Of a stretch of 64,000 nucleotides of DNA, positions 12,017 to 25,690 are shown piece by piece. Each line of letters opens with the position of its first letter. Within the stretch, counting starts at the first letter, position 1. The translations under genes were made by a program, and so were the position numbers. The notes under the pieces were generated by a model. The model had not been told where the DNA came from, did not search any database, and saw only the letters and a program-made list of their open reading frames with translations. This DNA comes from Hoplostethus atlanticus (taxonomy: Eukaryota; Chordata; Actinopteri; Trachichthyiformes; Trachichthyidae): assembly GCA_034670405.1 (NCBI GenBank), contig JAXDDX010000049.1, positions 2,170,001 to 2,234,000 of the forward strand, in the 5' to 3' direction.

Positions 12017-14644
12017 CCCTCACCCCCCTCACTCTCTTCCTCCCTCCACCTATCTCCTTGACTACTGGTAGTGAGTGAAGATAGACTACGTACCCTCACG
12101 AAGGATAGCTTCTCCGATAGTGAACTCACTGTGACCCCCATCAGCAATGCATCAATCTGATGCAATACGTAGGTCTAAATTAAGCAGCGTAGTAAACACT
12201 TTGAGCAGCTGTCTGTTCAGGCCTACAGTTACTTATTGTAACTGTACATATTATAACTGTAACTCTCTCCTCACTGCTCCCCTTTCAAAATGTTCTCTTG
12301 CCTCCTCTAATTTCTCTCCTCTCCTCTCATCTCTCTTTGTCTCTATCCTCTTCTCCTCGCTTAAAATAACCCGTCTGACCACGAAATCAAACTTACCTCA
12401 CTTGTGCAGTGCAAAGCTCTGTAGACAGTACTCATAAATGGCGCATGGATGGTGTGAGGTGACAACAAATTTGAACTGTCTAAAACTTGACGTGGATATT
12501 TCCTGATCAAAAAAACATTCAGGGCTGATCTCAGAACATTCAGGGCTTAAGCCCCGAAAGCCTTTGCCACACCACTACGTGTGGGAACATGCATGTTTGT
12601 GGGCATGCTTGTGTCTGTAACCACTTCCATGTGTGTGTGTGTGTTATGGACCCGACTGCTCTGAAGCAATTCCTCCTTGACATCCTCTCCCTAACCAACA
12701 ATTAGCAGGCACAGCAGGAAACATACCCTCCTCACACCTCTGACTTTGCAGCAGAAACAGACTGCTCTCTAGCTAGCAGCTTTGGTAACGGAGGGTTATA
12801 TTTGTCTTTAACACATGCAGGTCGAGGAGGTCCTACTGTGCAGAGACTACCAAGGGGGCCCCATAGGGGCCAACGGATGGTGTCTTAGGGATATTTAAAG
12901 AGTTTACAGCATTGCCAGACAATATTAGGAAAAGTTCATGTTGCTTTGTGGTGTATGTTTTTTTTTTATTAAAGCTCACTGACACAAATCACTGACATGG
13001 TATGGACATACTAGTAGCCTAAAGGCAACTCCATTTTCCCTCACTTCATCAGTAAAGATAAAGATACAAATCTACAGGAGAAAGGTATGCAGGTATGAGA
13101 GAGAATGAGGCAAATTATTGGTCAGTGTGAAATACAGCAAGACATTGATAAACTGAACCCCTGATCTGAAAGCCAAACATTAATCAACATATGACTGACA
13201 TGGCAGACTGATTTGTTGTTGAAATGCCTTTAAAGACATGCATTGGAGCACAAATATGCTCAACTGTGCTTCTAAAAATGCAAAAAGTGAGAAAAAATCC
13301 AGGTTATCCGGGGCTTGGGGTGACCCACCTGAGGTTAACACAGCTTATAGCCAGCAACTCATCTTGATTATGACTGCTATACTTGTTACCCAGGCAGCGA
13401 GTATAGCCTAATATGGTACACTTGATCCAGGTGGGTGGCTGAGAGAAGTGACAACGGTGCTCCACAGGTCCGCAGTGTGAGCTTGTCTTCTAGCGGACAG
13501 TTGGGGACCAAGTGAATATTGGATTGCATGTACGTCAAGCTCACAGTCTCCAAATAACGCAGGAAGTGAACCAGGACTCGACTGGCTGGTTTGAACATCA
13601 GACATCAGATAAACTTGCCGATAACAATCTACATGGGTTTTTCCCGTGTGGTTGCTGCCAGTCCTGTTTGACATTGACATTCAGACATAGCTAACTAGCC
13701 TAGTAGATAACAATAGTGACACCGACAGAGACATAGCTGTGATATTATCATGTCATATATACTCTTATTCAGAGTGACATGAGGTGACAGCCACAAGTAC
13801 AACAAGCTTAAAGTCCCAAATCGTTCAAATTACAAGCAACCAATATTAAAGTGCTAGTTAAAGAAATAAGAAACCCATCTAGGAACAAATGGACGAGGAA
13901 TGGAGGGGAGAGGAGGGTGTAAAGTGTTTCCTGAAAAGACGAAGCTCCCTGACATACGTGTTCATTTGCTTTTTTTGGTGTGATTGTAAAAAAGACTTTA
14001 ACTATGGTGTCTAAGAAGGCACGCTTCCAATATTCCCCACAGTGGTTCTGGCCAGCAGGTCTAAGTATATGTTTATATCTATTCAGAATAAATCCACTAG
14101 AGAATGCAGGGATGAAGATTTGTAAGTAGCATAATGTGTATACAAAGGGTAAGGACAGAGGAATCAATGCAGAGAAATCAATTGCATGAGAATTAGAGCT
14201 TTTAAATGCCTTTAAAATGATTCGGTCAGTTGCTTGGGCTGTAACATCTTTGTTCCAGTGCCTTAGCATTTCTCCTGCATACTAGCTGCCAAAGCAGATT
14301 TAATCAAACTTGCTAAGACTGACTGGTGGTGCTCTCCCAACCCGCCACAGTGACTTCTGTTTCATGCACCATTGGTCTCTGCACCATCCAGGCAGAATTG
14401 GTATGGGCATTAGCCAGCAAGCAGTGGGGCCATTGTGGAGTACAGCAGCTGTGAAACTGCAATGCAGACAGACAGACAGATGGCCATAGTAATGGCACTG
14501 CCTGCCACATGGTAAAGATGAATAAAGAATTCATGTCCGATATTCGTCAGGGAATCATCTATGTCTAGACAGTAGATGAAGGAGATAAATGCACTTTGTT
14601 TTGTTTATTGAAGCCCCCATGAACACATAACACAACAATGTGAA

Positions 14645-15003
14645 TAAAGCTGCACCAGGCAACTTCGCACGATGGCCGCTCAAATTGGCAGCGAGAGGTA
14701 ACTTCAACTTCACTTCAATAGCCAGAAATCAAGTAGCCCAGCTTTCTCTTGACAGAGTGCTTTTTCACTGCAGCTTAGGAAATAGTTTATATTTCACTCC
14801 TAAGTTTCGATTTATCACTTCCTGTGGAAAAGATTTCCCGCCAGTGTCCATACGAGACACCAGAATTTCATTTGGGCAAATAAGACAAATCTTCCAGGTC
14901 CCAATTAGGGTCGATGGGACTCTCCATTTCAGCCCCAATTTGTGATTTCAGCTGATAAGACGGGTGTATTTTTACATAGAAAATCTTGCCTAGTGCAGCT
15001 TTA
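14645..15003. mobile_element. Non-autonomous Tc1/mariner-type MITE, 359 bp
   Basis: The left end TAAAGCTGCACCAGGCAA (14645-14662) and the right end TTGCCTAGTGCAGCTTTA (14986-15003) are inverted repeats of each other with one mismatch. Both ends abut TA, consistent with a TA target-site duplication typical of Tc1/mariner. The interior has no transposase. An open frame of about 100 codons crossing it has no protein-family signature and is taken as chance. The element is intronic and probably inert. Confidence 0.75.
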
Positions 15004-16940
15004 ATTTCCCAAAGGGCGAGCAGGATTGTGAAGTGAGGCCACCCTTTCCTTTCCTCCAAATTAGAGTAGACAAATCCAACAAAGACATGTCAAACACTGG
15101 TCCAGGCATTTTGTGTGCTGTTAGTTTCAACACATTCCCATATGGGGAACAAACACCCTGTGTAAGCACTGACAGCCAACAACCTCCTGATGCTGTGAGG
15201 CCGGCCCTGCACAGTCAATATGATAGTCAGTTTCACATTTCAGAGATTTTACACTGTCAAACCTCTATAGATCTCCCTTTCTCCGTAGAGGGTGAACGTC
15301 ATGTGGTCCGTGGCTTTTTAGACACAGCCAACATATGGCGCATCTGACATCATCTCATCTCAAAATATGGATAATTACAAGATATTTGGTTGAGCAATGA
15401 ATCAGAGGTTGTTCTAACTTCATCCAAAGATGTATGTTCTGAATCATCCTGTGTATCATCCCACTGTGTTGGGCAAAAACTCTCAAAAACGTTTTATGAT
15501 GCATCGATTTTTCATCACAAATGTCAGTTTAAACGGTGGAAGATTTCCTGTCCATTTCAATGCCTCATTGGCTGAACTGAGAATAGCTTTCATTCTGTTC
15601 TCTGCTGTATTCGATGACTTGACTAAAAGGCACATTTTTAGACCAAAAGAAAGTGTTAGCCAGAGATAGCATCGCTCAGCATCCCTCTTGCTGATGGACG
15701 CAGACAAGCGGCCCAAACGGAGACAAACCACTGATCTCAGTTTTCAGATTTGTATCACTCATTGCGGCGTACCCTAAAGATAGATACGCCCTTTTGTTTT
15801 TCTCTCTCTTATTTGTGTAGCATAAAATTATTCTTTTTTCTTAGACTGTCACAGCACTGGTTACTGTGACCACTGGGGAATATGTTGCATCCTGTTTACA
15901 GAAATTATAGCGCATTCCAGAAAACTGCAGGGGTCTGATGCGTGACTCTATCTATGTGGTGTCCTTTAGTTTTGTCTGTGTGTGTGCATCTGTCTGTCTG
16001 TCTGCATGTGCTGTATACTGAACTAGGGTTGTTTACGGTGAAGGTCAGGGTGTCTCTTCCCACTGACCCCTGGATATGGTCAAAGCTCTCAGGCATAGTG
16101 TGAGAAAACTCTATTGAGAGATTCTCAAGCCCCAAATGTCTCCACTGCTCCCTGGTAGTGGAGACAGAAACTACTGTTCAAATACAACACACTGGGCGGA
16201 TGGTAATGGGTATGAGAAAGCATCGATTTCCATGATGTTAAATGCTTATTTTATGCTTTGAAATTCATACAGCTGTGTTCGTTATTCTAGAGATCAGACT
16301 TGGTGTCAAGACTAAAAAGAAAACAAACATCTGTAACTTCATTTGTTTACTTGTCTCAAAAATATTGGGGATAATATTATGAAGAGTTTCATTGGATTAG
16401 TTTCAATAGAATTCCATCAATTTAAATGTAGTTATGATTTAAGTCCTTGTAACAAAATAACACTTGTACAGACTGGATCCTAGATTTTTGAATGAGTAAC
16501 TGACAGCCATGATTTTAAAAATAGACACATCATAGAAATGAATTCTTCTATTAACATTTGTATGTTGATTGATAAGTGAAAGGTGATTTTTCTTCTGAAA
16601 CTACTCATGTTTTGAGCTGCTTGGGTAAATAGGCTACATGATGTATACAGCTGGTCAGTACTCATTCTGGGCATCCTATTATTTCTTTGCTTTTCGCTTT
16701 CTTGCTCTTATCTGCTTGTTGTGGTGGAAAATAACATTAATAATACATATCTGGCCCCAATGCTCATTTGGGAGACTGTATTTTATTTATGAGGGTTCAT
16801 CAATGGAGCCTTTTTAAACGGACAGGGCATGAGGCTCAGGGGACAGAGAGGCACTGTTACTGGAGGTTATTTTTTGTGGCTTTGTCAGACAGGGGACTCA
16901 TGCACACTCATGCGCACACACATCTACCCCCCCTCTCACA

Positions 16941-17301
16941 CAGACACACACACACACACACACACGCGATGCAGTGCGCTGTAGTGTGGTGTCATTTAAA
17001 TAAAAAATAATGTTACAACTGTTAGGACAGCCCCAAACTTATTCGCAGTAATAAACTGTGCACCATGAGAGTTATTTACAGTTTCAGTCCAGGCTTAGCA
17101 CAGGCCAGCCCCATCAGTGGGGTTAACTAGGCCCAGGATCAATTAATCACTGGGCAGGAGTCCTGGCATAGTAAAGGGTCTGTGGCGCAAGACTGGCAAC
17201 ACGCAGCAGGTGACTCCTTCAACATATGGGTGTGTTGCGTCTACACTGTGATTTATGATGTACATGTGTGAGTGTGTGTGTGTGTGTGTGTGCTCACATG
17301 T
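16941..17301. repeat. CA and TG microsatellite tracts
   Basis: A CA run lies at about 16940-16965. A TG run lies at about 17270-17292 within 'gtgtgagtgtgtgtgtg'. There is no other structure. Confidence 0.85.
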
Positions 17302-19429
17302 TGCTCACATACATACAGAACATTGGCAGAATGTCCTTCCAAGTTTATCATTAGACAATTAGGAATGCTCGTACTCAAAGAGTGAGAGGACACTCTTGAA
17401 GTGATATGGACTTACGATAGAATTAATGTCCTACGTTTTTCTTCTTTGGTAGTGATGGTGGTGTGTGTGTGTGATGCATGCATATGCATACAGTACATGC
17501 CTGCTTAGACTGTGCATGAAACCAAAGAAAGTACCTACACTACACCTCCACAGCAGCTCTGCCCCACTTGTTCCACTACTGACAGGAACAAACACTCATC
17601 TGGACCTCTGCGTTGTTTGGACCGCCACCAGGCCAGGCTCAACCATAACCTCTGATAGCATGGCAATGCTTAAAGCTGACAGCAGCAGTCTCAAAATAGT
17701 TAACGTGTTGTAATGACCATGATGTACATTATCAAAGACATGGCTGAAGATGTGCTGTGTCTGTTAAAAAGTAACACGCCTGCATACATATGTATGTACA
17801 TGCATGGGTGCAAATGTCCAGCCTGGGAGATTTACTGTGGTGTGTATTTGTGTGAGTGTATATGTGTGTGCAGCTGCAAACAGCAGCAACCCTTCACCTG
17901 TGAGATGATATGAGGTGAATTAATCTTATATTATTTCCCAAGTGAGTCAAATCAATGACATGTTATACACTGTTCAGCACTGTGACACAGAATGTTTGCA
18001 TACTTGTGTTGCAGTGTCTGTTTTGCAAGTGAGCTTAGCACTGAATAATAAAACCAGAACAACTATTAAAAATCCTGGTTTCACCATTTGATAGGGTGAA
18101 GCCTATCCACTGGACATCATGATGAATACACTTATTTCTGCAGCAGCTTATTTTATGTCCAGGTGGGGAAAATAAACTATTTCCCCTTGATATAATTCAT
18201 GTCATGTGCTCCAGAAGGAATGTGTCCCCAAGCTGGGATCTAGAAACATTTAACACATTATTGGTGACCAGTAAGACTGATGGGTCTCTGGCACCTGTAA
18301 TCGACACAAATAATAAAGTCACATTTTCAAAATAGAGACGAGTAAGCTAGTTAATTAGAACATGTAGTGAAGAGGAACTATATCATGACGCAAAATGCTG
18401 TATAATAATACTGCTTTGTCGTTTGCTTTTTTGGTTTGAGAATAAAATGAGTTGCGACCCTGAGAGTGTCTTGAAATGCCAATAGGCGGGGGAGTTTTTG
18501 TTCTAAAACAGTATGTGACAGGAAGTGAGTTTTGAAAGCCAGAAAATATCAGCACCTGCTTAAGTAATTGTTGAGTGTTTTTTTTTTTTACATTGGTTTT
18601 GATCAAAAACATATCATGTCACCGCAGATATATTACTTTTTTTGTTATGGGGTGGTAAAATTGTACTTTTCGCACCTTTACAAACTTAATCATCTTTGTT
18701 TCCGAATGGCCAGACAGGATTCAATTGGTAACTAATTGTTTTTTTTATTGCTGCAAACAGTATGTCTTTTATGACTTTCTTCCATTGTATTGGCATTTTT
18801 TTTGGGAGTGATCAAAAGAAACCAACAGTGAATATTGTTTTCATGGAGTTAAAAGTGTGTATAAAACACCAGACAGAGATAGACAGGCAGGCAGGCTGAC
18901 TTAGGTGGGTGAAAGAAAGCTAGTGGGAAAAAGACCAAAGGAGGGAAGGAGAAGGATGTAGATGAGTGGCAAACAGATAACAGAGCTTAGAGGTTGAGCC
19001 TGTGGTCTTGTTATGAATTCCTCTTCCCACATTGCCACTCCTGTCTTTGTCTCATAACAACACTGAACTAGCATGTACTGTATCTCTCTGTCTGCCTCAC
19101 ACTCCATAATATATTTGCTTTGCTGGAAAATGTCAAACACAGCACAACCATCCATTAAGACAAACAGAAGGAAAAAAAAAATAACATTGGTATAAGGCGT
19201 AAGGGGCACCTGAGGTAAATTTCCTGTTTTGACTGAATGTTTCGCTTCAGACGACACGTGGCTACTACGTATATTGACCCCTAGTGAAACACAGACTTAT
19301 TCATCAGCGCTGTCAGTTGTATTCAATTCATTTATTTCAGGCTTTTTACAGATGTGATGGAAGAAGGGACACATCTAAATGAAAACTCTTTCACATTTTG
19401 CAGAGTAGAGTTGCTGTCCAGACCTGGCA

Positions 19430-19639
19430 ATGGAAGACCAGCCTGTGTCCCACGGCAGTCCCCAGCACAGTGGAGGCCAGGCCCACACCCAGGGCCAGAG
19501 CCAGGGAAGGTCGAACGTCATCAGGTGCGGGTGGCTGAAGAAGCAAGGGGGCTTTGTCAAGACTTGGCACACTCGCTGGTTTGTACTGCGGGGGGACCAG
19601 CTCCACTATTACAAAGACGAGGAGGAGACCAAAGCCCTG
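19430..19639 (+). CDS. arhgap24: arhgap24 exon 2: start codon and first half of the PH domain
   Basis: The exon runs from acceptor 'cattttgcag|AG' (exon starts 19404) to donor CTG|GTGAGT (exon ends 19639). An in-frame TAG at 19406-19408 fixes the ATG at 19430 as the first usable start. It encodes 70 residues and ends in phase 0. Residues 1-31 are a low-complexity Gln/Ser/Gly/His leader. From Cys33 it reads [20 protein letters not shown], the beta1-beta2 of the PH domain, with the basic residues (Lys37, Lys38, Arg49) that bind phosphoinositide in this family. [17 protein letters not shown] follows. This is nearly identical to ARHGAP24/FilGAP of other vertebrates and closer to it than to the paralogues ARHGAP22 and ARHGAP25. 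FilGAP is a filamin-binding Rac GTPase-activating protein that acts at the leading edge and in podocytes; the PH domain recruits it to PIP3-rich membrane. Confidence 0.93.
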
Positions 19640-21457
19640 GTGAGTCAGTGTTTCCTACCTCCTCTCTATGCCCCTGGGGTTACATACTGTTTCCTAGCAT
19701 GAGTTCAAAGGACAAAGGGATATATAGATGTAATAGCTTGGATGGGGATTGTATAGTAAATAGTAAATAAGACAGAAGGTATTCTAACTCAAATCACTTT
19801 CCATATGTACGCAGTAAAAATGATCATTGAGTTGTTCTTCTGCGCTGTATCTGTTGAGTAGTTCTGAGATGTGTTGATTGTTTTAACATCACTAGCAGTA
19901 CATCCCCTCCATTTAATGTGTTGTTGCTTTGCAGTTGTGCATTAGACACAATTTTAGGTTTAGTGCACGGTGAAAAAGCACCACCACTGTCACTCTGAAA
20001 TGACTTCCTGCTTGTTTTATTTTAGGAGATTTTTTCACTGTAAAATCTTCATACATGAACTGACAGCACGTGGCAGATAAAAGTCAGCTTTAAGTGTTTT
20101 TCAGATGTATGCATGGTTTGTTTTTCATTGTCTGTAAGCATTGGAGCGGTATAAACCTGTGTTGTCACGACAGGACCTCAAAGTTGAAAACAAATTGTTT
20201 TCCTGAGGCACGTCTAACCCCTCAGGAATGTATGTGTGCATACCTATAACTGATACAAGAAAAGGATAATAATCATTTAATCAGCCCAGATTAGGGCGAT
20301 CAATCTTGCTTGCAGGAGAAATGTCTCCTTTAACAATGTATCTCATTATGTCTTGAGTTCACACCCACATTTGAAAATTCACAAAGGATAAAGGGAAATG
20401 TGTCTCAAAGTTAACTGTTTGGTGCCTCACAGTGCAAAACAAACTATCCTCTGTTAAAAAGCCCAGAATCCTTAGCGGTTATTGTAAAGTAATTGTATCC
20501 TCTAAAAGGCCATTTAACAAAGGCCATCCTTCTTATGGCTTGGAAACCTCCTACCCCACTTCTTATCCTGCTTTCATCACTCACTTCCATGAATGTACAG
20601 TTGATTTATAGTAGATTTGCATTTCCACCCGAGAGGCCTGAAATTTGAATTAAATTTTATAGTCAAATGGTCTGTTTGAAGCTTCTGTGTCAATTCCATT
20701 ATTGTGTGTGATATACAAACTAGGTTCTTCTGCTTTTACCAACAAATGAGCAAGTGTGAGAAGGTTATGTGCGTGTGCACTGAACTAATGAATGCCTCGG
20801 GGCGATAGAGCAGATGCATCTTGCAGCCAAATAAGATAACAAGATCTGACACTGATTCAAATTAGTTGGGTTGTTTTGACTCTGTTTGACTGCACAAGTC
20901 TGACAGAGTTAAACTGCTGTGTGCTTGCTTACACTGAAGCCAACACAGAGAACTAGTCTAATGCAGATCAGACAATGAGTAATGCAGACAATAAGGCCGT
21001 CTCTAAAGTTACTGTAACCAGGCAGCTGTCTCACTGGGCATGTGTAGACAGAATGAAGACGCAGCTAGCCAGAGCTTGTATCCCTACTGCTAAACAAAAC
21101 CCCAGAAATGTGGATTCCACCAAGTCAGTTCAACGATAAGGCACAGCAAGTGTTTTTATCAAATTGTATCTTTGATAGAGTTGGATTGAAAACTGGGATG
21201 AAAACAAATTATCATCTGTTGCCATTGCTTATTTTGTACATCGCTTTTAGGACAGGTAGGGTTCAATAACATGGAGTCAAGGACGACAAACATCCACCAT
21301 ACTAAATCGGTGTGGCTCAGTTTACTTGGATAACACACGCTTGGCTGACTAAGGGCTATGGCTGAGCAGAATCCTTGGGAGTAACCGTGTTTCAGTTTCA
21401 GTTTCAATACACACTGATAAATAGGTGGTCGGGGAAATGGGATATGATTTGGCATAT

Positions 21458-21509
21458 GATTTGACAGTATTTGCCCCTTTTGCTTCTCAATAGCTTGGTT
21501 TGATCTTAG
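21458..21509 (+). repeat. 52-bp exact direct repeat, copy 1
   Basis: The sequence beginning gatttgacagtatttgcccc and ending gcttggtttgatcttag is identical base for base to 21837-21888, 379 bases downstream. The copy lies in single-copy-looking intron DNA. Confidence 0.95.
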
Positions 21510-21836
21510 AGGGGAGGCAGTCTTATGTGAGGTTGAGACATTCTGGGAAGCTGTGACATAGGGTGTCTACTGTTCTCACTATTGACTTGTGACTTTTACA
21601 CATGATGTGCCATATCTTGCAGTGCTACAAAGAACTTCTTAATTAGAAGAGCATCATAAAAAGAGAAGTTATAAAAACAGCTATAGTAGTAGTCAGAGCT
21701 TTGATCAGGATCCGTCCGATGTGGCTAGACAGTCATGTTCAGGCATTAGCTGGTATTCCTTCAGAAGATATCATTGCAACAGATATTTAGTCAAATTGCT
21801 TTAATTTCCACCTCCTTAGTGTCAACTTCAAAAGTA

Positions 21837-21888
21837 GATTTGACAGTATTTGCCCCTTTTGCTTCTCAATAGCTTGGTTTGATCTTAG
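21837..21888 (+). repeat. 52-bp exact direct repeat, copy 2
   Basis: This is the second copy of the repeat at 21458-21509. The 327 bases between the copies show no terminal inverted repeats, so a simple transposon insertion does not explain it. A recent local duplication, or an assembly join, is more likely. Confidence 0.95.
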
Positions 21889-23191
21889 GGTTTTCGATGT
21901 TTTATAAATGCAGTAATTCTCCGTATGCCACTGAGACCATGGATAATACCTCCCACTGAGGAATTACTTTGCAAAAGAAAGTACTTTTGTATTACAGTAA
22001 GAATAAATTGTGGTTCAGATTGCAACCGCATTATACTATACTTATTATCAAATATGAGTTTGCATTTCTAACTAACACATTGCAATTATATAGTCAGTAT
22101 AACAACTGTAGACTAATGAAATTGTAACTGAGCTTCAGGGAGGGCTTTTTGCATGTGGGTAAGTCACTGAAGCCAGTCCAGAAGCCCTTTTCTGTTTGTC
22201 TGCACACAAAATATATAGTTGACCACAACCTGTTCCCATTCCACACAAACAGCCTATTTTTCCAGGGAGAACTGCACACTTGACATTTCCTCCAATACAA
22301 TCTTAATTCTGCTCATCCACCCACGGTTCATCGTCTGGCCGATTTCCCAGCCAACTCAGCTGAGCCAAACCTGGACCACCTCTGCACGGAAGGCTTTGAA
22401 GGTCAAAGCTCCAGACCTGAAGGTGGGCCACTAGCCAGACACAGGGAGACGAGTTATTCTTCACTGCTATTCCTGGGTAGCTATTCTCTGTAAAATGTAA
22501 AAGTATAAGACTGTGGTTGTGTATTACGAGCATCAACGTCTGCTTGCTCCAGTTCTCCAAGGTGTGAATGTACTGAGGGAATGATGCAAGTGCTGGATAG
22601 CAGCTCGTAATAACTTACTCAAAATGACAGTAACCAATTTGTTACCCGCTTGCCATGTTTTCTTGCTCTCTATGTTTATCCACCCAGAAATGTTATTCAT
22701 TAATGGCCCTTCAACTTCCAACTACCTGAGGAACACTCTGTTATGTTTTGCCATTTTCCATCCTTTGGCCTAGTTCTGAAAAGAAGCCAACATAAATTTC
22801 AGATAATTATTCCTTAAACTGCTGCTTTTTTGTCTACAATGGAAAACTTGAATCAAACTAGGCCAGGCACAGAGCAGTGTGTTCAAAGTCCTTAAATCTC
22901 TATGACCCGCAAAGCAGAATAGCATGGAACAGCACAAAAGACAGTACAGGAACAACACAGTACCCAACAGAATACAAGACAACTGGTATAGGGTTTTACA
23001 ACTTAAGAAAGAACACAAGTAGGGCAGACTGGAGAGAGCGTAGTTGTTCCTTAGCACTGGCTCCAAATGATTGTAGACTCTAGCACTGATATTCAACATC
23101 AGGATTTGAAATGGATGAGCTTATCTCAGAGCATGTGCTTTGAGGCAACCTTAGCCCACTGAATACCCTGTAAGTAACCCTCTGCTACCCT

Positions 23192-23520
23192 GACATTACA
23201 TTACATTACATTACATTACAGTCATTTAGCAGATGCTTTTATCCAAAGCGACTTACAAAAAGTGCATTCAACATTGGTAGGCAAGAGAATTACTAGTCAC
23301 CAGAAATCATAAGTGCATTTCCTTCCTAAACAAGCAACTTAGGAGAAGAGGTAAAAGTGCAATAAGTTAACTACCTACTTTTTACTTAAACAAATGAGAA
23401 AAATAAGTGAAGTACATAAGCAAGTGCTAAGACAAATAAGTGAAACAAATAAGCAAGTGCTAAGAGGGAGGGTCAGGGTAGTGTTTCTTGAAGAGCTGGG
23501 TTTTCAGCCTGCGGCGAAAG
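23192..23520 (-). repeat. Dispersed teleost SINE/MITE-type repeat with (CATTA)n tail
   Basis: The segment starts with (CATTA)n and then reads 'gtcatttagcagatgctttt', 'atccaaagcgacttacaa'. On the minus strand this is the widespread fish tail 'ttgtaagtcgctttggat...aaatgac' followed by (TAATG)n. The body runs to about 'agctgggttttcagcctgcg' and breaks off near 23520. Internal direct repeats of 'aaataagcaagtgctaaga' are seen at about 23419-23466. There is no open reading frame. Confidence 0.7.
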
Positions 23521-24378
23521 ATTCACAGCGACTCTGATATGGACACAGAGCTGTGATGTAATATCCCAGAATTCATCATCACCGGTCTGTTTTCACAGAG
23601 AGAAAGAGAGAGAGAGGGAGAGAGAAACACACGCAGACAGATAGACCGAAAGAGGTAGAGAGAGACACAAAGAAAAACTGCATGCATGTGTGTGCATTTC
23701 CAGTGTGTGTGTGCAGTGCAGTTATAGCTCCCTGTCCTGAGGCAGGAAACAGGCGACGTAATGATGTGGAGCCATATTTAGGGTGGCTATTAATTACTTC
23801 TCATGTGATGCGACGCTCCCATTTGTTACCTGCACCCTTAGCTTTATCGCTGTCTCCACCACAGGAGGAGGAACATCTGCCCTTCTCTGTTGCCTATAGA
23901 AACATAACTCACACAATTAAAACACACTTGGAATTAAAACACACAGGTGATAACGAGGAGTGATTTTCATACCTCCCAGACGTAACCATTTGTGCACGCG
24001 CAAAACACACACGCACACACAGATCAGGCATAGAAACACACACACACACACACATACAAATACAACACAAATAGTGCAAACACACACAACATACACTTAA
24101 TGCTGCCGCTTTATCGTCTGATGAGTTCCTGAGATGCTCAAGGCGCTCTAAGAAGATGAGTTTGTGAGATTATCGGTGTCGGCGTGTGGTTATTGTGGTT
24201 ATCATGGATTGTGTCTGTGTCCCGTGCAGTTATCAGGCCAAGCCCCTCTGAGCCACGGGAGGAATGTCAAGAATGGGCGTTGGATGGAGGTGAAGGGTCA
24301 CTGAAGCGTGCGTGGGGCGCGTGGGGGCTTGGCATCGACATACCGTCTGCCTGCCCTTACTTGCTCAGCCCATTTTGC

Positions 24379-24422
24379 AGATACACACACACACACACAC
24401 ACACTCGCGCGCACACACACAC
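24379..24422. repeat. (AC)n microsatellite
   Basis: This is an AC run interrupted by 'tcgcgcg'. Shorter CA runs lie at about 24000-24055 and 26302-26330. Confidence 0.9.
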
Positions 24423-25465
24423 TCAAACGTCATCTGGCTGAGCCGTAAACACAGACTATACTTATTCGGAGGATGAAATGGTATGATTATTGTAATCCAA
24501 ACCACTTACCATCTTATCTGTGTGGCAGTGAAGTAAGCATAGCATTATGGATAAATGAAAGAATTGTGAGTGAAAACATTGAGCTGATTTATTTGTATTA
24601 TAATACATTATGAAAAGGAAGACAAATTAAAGTTTAATGAGGATATCACTATGCCAGCCACAACAAGGCTCACAAGCTGGTTCATATTCATGGAGAGAGG
24701 GGGGCTAGTGTCTGAACTACAGATTAGCTGGAGAAGAGTAGTTGGCTTTATTGAGGAATTACATGAAATCAATTAACAATACACTGAAAATCCTACATAA
24801 GCTTGAACCCATCTGCCCTTGGCATTTAACAGTTTTCTTTTACTATTCATACTGTAATATTGAGTTGTCTTGCTGCTGTTTTGGTAAAACATATTAACAG
24901 CGGAACCATTTTGGTGACCTTTACTGCTACAGTAATTGTTTCAAATTCAAAATAGACTTAATAGTCCATCGTTTAAGATAAATTGAAGTCTTCTTTGACA
25001 TACTTACCAAAAGCTCATTTCTGCATCCTCTCCTACTCTTGATGTTAACATGTTGTAATGTCCTGTGTTGGCATAGCGGTGCTCCCTTAAGCAGACTAGA
25101 TACATCAGAGCAGGAAAGCATTAATCATTGATGAAGACAGATCGGGCTGTCAATATTCTTATTAAGCAGACTGATTAAACAGACTAAGAAATGATTCCTT
25201 GAACTCCTTCAAGGGGACCGCCTCGAATAAGCCCTGCACTGATCGATGGGAAATGCACTGCAAAATCAACTCTCGCTGGACTTGCAACAGACAGAGTTCT
25301 GTTTTCTGAGCACTATCACTATTTCCGCTACTTGAGGCGGTAAGAGGATACCGTGCACCGGAGAGAGCTGTACAGGAGCTGTGTGTGTAGTGCTGAGTCA
25401 CGCCAATTGCTGGTCTATGCACAGCAGGAGTCCAAGCTGGGCCAGTGACCTTGTCTGACTGAATG

Positions 25466-25690
25466 GGTAACACTTTACTTTCCTGTGGCGTTGTTCCAGT
25501 GTGTTAACCTCTGTATTAACCCATGGAATTATATTGTAAGTATACTATAATACTGGGTTAGTATTAAATGACTACCCTCCAATATTTACAAGGGTATGAC
25601 AGCAGAATGCAAGAACAAAGTGTACAAGAACAAAGTGTACAAACGTAACATACTAAAATACATCGTTCCAACACCTAGCATGGTGCTGCC
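25466..25690 (+). repeat. Decayed dispersed repeat ('gtaacactttactt' family)
   Basis: The segment starts 'gggtaacactttactttcct' and continues with 'acccatggaattatattgta', 'tactataatactgggtta' and 'caagaacaaagtgtac' (twice in tandem). This wording matches a common fish interspersed repeat that begins with 'gtaacactttactt'. A more diverged stretch of similar style lies at about 41390-41560. The class is uncertain (DNA transposon derivative likely). Confidence 0.45.

Larger units (their letters stand above)
9522..19403 (+). other. arhgap24: arhgap24 intron 1 (inferred)
   Basis: The intron runs from the gtgagt donor to a pyrimidine-rich acceptor ending 'cattttgcag'. I find no recognisable coding sequence in it. 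It holds a (CTAT)n tract, a Tc1/mariner-type MITE at 14645-15003, and short CA/TG tracts near 12630, 16941, 17273 and 17461. The text around 12520-12570 ('cattcagggctgatctcag', 'ttaagccccgaaagcc') resembles decayed dispersed repeat. The remainder looks like unique, AT-leaning intron DNA. Confidence 0.45.

Noticed and set aside
13808-14269. 153-codon minus-strand open frame
   Set aside because: No family signature, AT-biased hydrophobic composition, in intron 1 with no splice support or neighbouring exons. Treated as chance.
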